64,000 nt of DNA from contig DAOTTU010000057.1 of NCBI GenBank assembly GCA_034437655.1, forward strand, positions 1-64,000, given 5' to 3'. Of this stretch, positions 61,670-64,000 are shown piece after piece. The notes beneath the pieces are model-generated. The model saw nothing but the letters and a program-made list of their open reading frames with translations. It did not search any database and had not been told where the DNA came from. The position numbers and the translations under genes were made by a program. Source of the stretch: J027 sp034437655 (lineage in GTDB: Bacteria > Chloroflexota > Anaerolineae > Aggregatilineales > J027). Each line of letters opens with the position of its first letter. The first letter of the stretch is position 1.

Positions 61670-63088
61670 TTATTCGGTCGGCCAGGCTTCGAGCGTTTGC
61701 TTGAGCGTGACCAGCCAACCGTCGGCTGTTGCACCGTCGGCAATGCGGTGGTCAAAGGTCAGGGTTGCATAACAACAGGGGCGAATTGCAATGGCGTCGT
61801 CGATGACCTTCACCCGCTTTTCAATCATGCCTACACCGAGAATAGCGGCTTGTGGCTGGTTGATGATCGGTGTGGCCAGCAAACTCCCGGACACTCCATG
61901 ATTGGTCAGGCTGATGGTACCACCCTGCACCTCGTCTGGCTTCAATTGTTTGTTGCGGGCACGGTGGGCAAGGTCATTGACCCGTTGCGCAATACCCAGC
62001 AGATTAAGCTGATCCGCATTGTGAATCACGGGCACGATAAGCCCATCGTCAATGGCAACCGCCATCCCCACATTAACCGCATGATGAAGGTAAATACCCT
62101 CGTCAGTCCACTGACTGTTCAGCAGCGGGTGGTGTTGGCTTGCTGTGACCATCGCAGCGACCAAATATGCTGTAAATGTGAGACTCACCCCACGTTTTGC
62201 GAACTCTGCTTTGTAAGTGCTGCGGTGGGTGGCGACCTTGCTCATATCAATCTCAACCAGCGTGGTTACATGCGGGCTGGTTTGCAGCTTGGAGCGTACC
62301 ATGTGGTCAGCAATAGCTTGCCGCATCCGTGAGAGTTCAACGGTTTCGCCGGGGCTACCCTGCGCAATCGGTTCGGCTGGCATTGCACGCGGTGGGGGCG
62401 ACGAGCGTTGTTGCTGAGGACGTGGTTGCGGCTTTGTTGCGCGCTTGGGCTGCGCTGGTGGCGGTGATGACATCGGCGTCGGGGTGCCTGGCTGCTGGAA
62501 ATCACCTGTTGGCTTGAACAGATCACCATCGCCGGGGCGTTCCCACGGTGGGGTGTCATCTTCAATAGCCGTCTGAGGTGCAGTTTGTTGTTCCAGAAAC
62601 GCTTCAACGTCCTTTTTCGTGACACGTCCACCGCGCCCGGTGCCGTCAATTTGCGTCAGATCCAAATTGTGTTCGGCGGCCATACGCGCCACAACCGGGC
62701 TGATACGTGTACCGGGTTGGCGTTGCTGCGCGCTGCTGCCGTTGCCGGAACTTGAGGTAACCGGCCCGGCTCCGACAGGTTGCGGGGTGGCTGGTGGGGA
62801 TGTTGTGGCCTGTGTCCCGCTGCTATCATCAACACCGGGGATATCGTCCCCCGGTTCGCCAATAACGGCGAGCATAGTGCCCGCTTCAACAGTTTCCCCT
62901 TCTGCAACGTAAATGTGCAGCAGGGTTCCAGTGGCGGGGGCAGAGACTTCAGTATCGACCTTATCCGTGCTGACTTCTAGCAGGGCATCATATTCTTGAA
63001 CGGTGTCACCGACGTTGCACAACCAATGGCTGACCGTCCCTTCAACGACGGATTCACCCAGTTGTGGCATGACGACTTTGGTAATCAA
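61670..63088 (-). CDS. 2-oxoacid dehydrogenase E2 (dihydrolipoamide acyltransferase)
   Basis: A 472-residue acyltransferase of a pyruvate- or branched-chain-dehydrogenase-type complex. The lipoyl domain has Lys43 in VSTDKVDTEVSAP. After a Pro-rich linker the E3-binding domain has RISPVVARMAAEH and GTGRGGRVTKKDVEAFL. The catalytic domain ends in LTFDHRIADGATA with the active His. The start is TTG 63088, with GGAG eight bases before it. It follows E1-beta by 21 bases. Which substrate is used cannot be told from E2 alone. Confidence 0.94.
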   Translation of the reverse strand: MITKVVMPQLGESVVEGTVSHWLCNVGDTVQEYDALLEVSTDKVDTEVSAPATGTLLHIYVAEGETVEAGTMLAVIGEPGDDIPGVDDSSGTQATTSPPATPQPVGAGPVTSSSGNGSSAQQRQPGTRISPVVARMAAEHNLDLTQIDGTGRGGRVTKKDVEAFLEQQTAPQTAIEDDTPPWERPGDGDLFKPTGDFQQPGTPTPMSSPPPAQPKRATKPQPRPQQQRSSPPPRAMPAEPIAQGSPGETVELSRMRQAIADHMVRSKLQTSPHVTTLVEIDMSKVATHRSTYKAEFAKRGVSLTFTAYLVAAMVTASQHHPLLNSQWTDEGIYLHHAVNVGMAVAIDDGLIVPVIHNADQLNLLGIAQRVNDLAHRARNKQLKPDEVQGGTISLTNHGVSGSLLATPIINQPQAAILGVGMIEKRVKVIDDAIAIRPCCYATLTFDHRIADGATADGWLVTLKQTLEAWPTE

Positions 63089-63109
63089 GTTCTTTTCTCC
63101 AGAATTACT

Positions 63110-64000
63110 CTAATATTCGGCCAGGTCACGAATGGCATCAGCGATACTCTGCGGCGAGGGCATGAACGTCTCCTGTACCGGGTGGCTGTAGGGCACGCCC
63201 GGCACATCTGGGCCAGCCAGGCGATGAATTGGCGCGTCCATATACTCGAAGCCATCCCCAGAAAGGATGGCTGCAATTTCTGCACCATAGCCCATTGTGA
63301 GGTTGTCTTCGTGTACGATGAGTGCTTTACCCGTCTTTTTGAACGGTTCCAGGATGCCTTCACGGTCAACGGGGAGCAGGGTACGAACGTCTACGATTTC
63401 GGTTGAAATACCGTCCTGCTGTTCGACCATTTCGGCGGCTTGCATTGCGTAATGTGCCATCATCCCATAGGCATAGACGGTCACGTCGTCACCGGGTTTG
63501 CGGATATTGACGGGGCCGATGGGCACAAGATAATCATCGTCGGGAATGTCACCTTTGATAGCGCGGTAGCCTTTTTTCGGCTCAAAGAACATGACCGGGT
63601 TGGGGTCGCGCACGGCACTTTTGAGCAGCCCTTTGGCGTCGTAGGGCGTGCTGGGGATGACAATTTTCAAGCCCGGCACATGGGCGAACAGCGCTTCGAC
63701 GCTCTGGCTGTGGTACAACCCACCGCTGATGCCGCCACCATAGGGCGCACGGATGACCATCGGCACCGGCCAAGCACCATTACTGCGGTAATACATCTTG
63801 GCCGCTTCGTTGATAATCTGGTTCATGGCGGGGTGAATGAAGTCTGCAAATTGAATTTCGCAAATCGGCCGCAAATCACCCATTGCCGCGCCAATGCCCA
63901 CCGCAACGATACTCAGTTCGGCCAGCGGGCTGTCTACAACACGATGTCCGCCATATTTATCATAGAGTCCCATCGTCGCACGGAACACACCTCCACGCGG
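63110..64000 (-). CDS. 2-oxoacid dehydrogenase E1 beta subunit (cut by right edge)
   Basis: The C-terminal 296 residues of an E1-beta subunit; the frame is open to the right edge, so the true start lies outside. GLYDKYGGHRVVDSPLAE, QFADFIHPAMNQIINEAAKM and the terminal segment GISTEIVDVRTLLPVDREGI match the family. It binds thiamine diphosphate with E1-alpha, which should be encoded beyond the right edge. The neighbour E2 gene supports the call. Confidence 0.94.
   Translation of the reverse strand, partial: PRGGVFRATMGLYDKYGGHRVVDSPLAELSIVAVGIGAAMGDLRPICEIQFADFIHPAMNQIINEAAKMYYRSNGAWPVPMVIRAPYGGGISGGLYHSQSVEALFAHVPGLKIVIPSTPYDAKGLLKSAVRDPNPVMFFEPKKGYRAIKGDIPDDDYLVPIGPVNIRKPGDDVTVYAYGMMAHYAMQAAEMVEQQDGISTEIVDVRTLLPVDREGILEPFKKTGKALIVHEDNLTMGYGAEIAAILSGDGFEYMDAPIHRLAGPDVPGVPYSHPVQETFMPSPQSIADAIRDLAEY

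Noticed and set aside
61598..62332. A 244-codon plus-strand frame opposite the E2 gene
   Set aside because: It covers the catalytic part of E2 and begins inside the terminator; no support.
1..64000. CRISPR array, tRNA, rRNA or transposon
   Set aside because: Gaps are all under about 250 bases and show no regular repeats, tRNA-like cloverleaf or transposase; the only long repeats are coding PPC units.

Overview
The window reads as a chromosomal segment of an aerobic, peptidoglycan-making bacterium, most likely a member of the Chloroflexota (Anaerolineae-like). This rests on the gene content and protein style: a caa3-type oxidase cluster whose subunit I carries the YSHPxVY signature, a dnaE with an intact-looking PHP domain, Mur enzymes with unusual membrane or active-site features, and Thr/Pro-rich lipoproteins. 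The lineage is inferred and was not tested by any search. Genes are tightly packed with many 1-8 nt overlaps. There is no non-coding stretch above about 250 nt, and I saw no rRNA, tRNA, CRISPR array, insertion sequence or prophage.

Layout: 1-4237 (-) dnaE followed by a cut-off MurL-like gene; 4417-7126 an EthD-like gene, fabH and an ECF sigma factor with a coupled membrane partner; 7348-15857 (+) a cell-wall block (divergent MurA paralogue, alpha/beta hydrolase, membrane-anchored MurF, Ddl, a membrane glycosyltransferase, a lipoprotein M1 peptidase); 15870-24424 (-) heme A synthesis, caa3 oxidase subunits and assembly factors; 24604-31734 (+, with one MaoC gene on -) a thioredoxin-fold protein, a PspC/LiaF-like pair, NAD kinase, RecN and RecF; 31706-34962 (-) fabG, Asp23-like, nusB, tatC, rsmG from one strong promoter; 35048-38616 small envelope genes and a DUF692/MNIO-like enzyme; 38684-49535 (-) the division and cell-wall cluster ftsW-murG-cvpA-like-murC-murB-ftsQ-ftsA-ftsZ, then metK; 49753-54262 (+) a receiver/kinase hybrid, PspA, a coiled-coil membrane protein, GNAT, M50 protease and HD protein; 54259-61538 (-) dprA, a TPR-metzincin and a 1733-residue TlpA/PPC-repeat protein; 61670-64000 (-) E2 and E1-beta of a 2-oxoacid dehydrogenase, the latter cut by the right edge.

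The main theme is the envelope. Peptidoglycan precursor steps (MurA-like, MurB, MurC, MurF, MurG, Ddl, possibly MurL), septation proteins (FtsW, FtsQ, FtsA, FtsZ) and membrane-stress modules (PspA, PspC/LiaF-like, ECF sigma with a membrane partner) account for about half of the genes. The rest is respiration, DNA repair and central metabolism. The most unusual items are the MurA-like protein lacking two key active-site residues, the MurF with a membrane domain in place of its usual N-terminus, the giant secreted TlpA-PPC protein, the DUF692/MNIO-like gene with an apparent non-standard start, the 71-nt ftsW/murG overlap and the TPR-anchored metzincin. I did not find a clearly new multi-gene defence or biosynthetic system.
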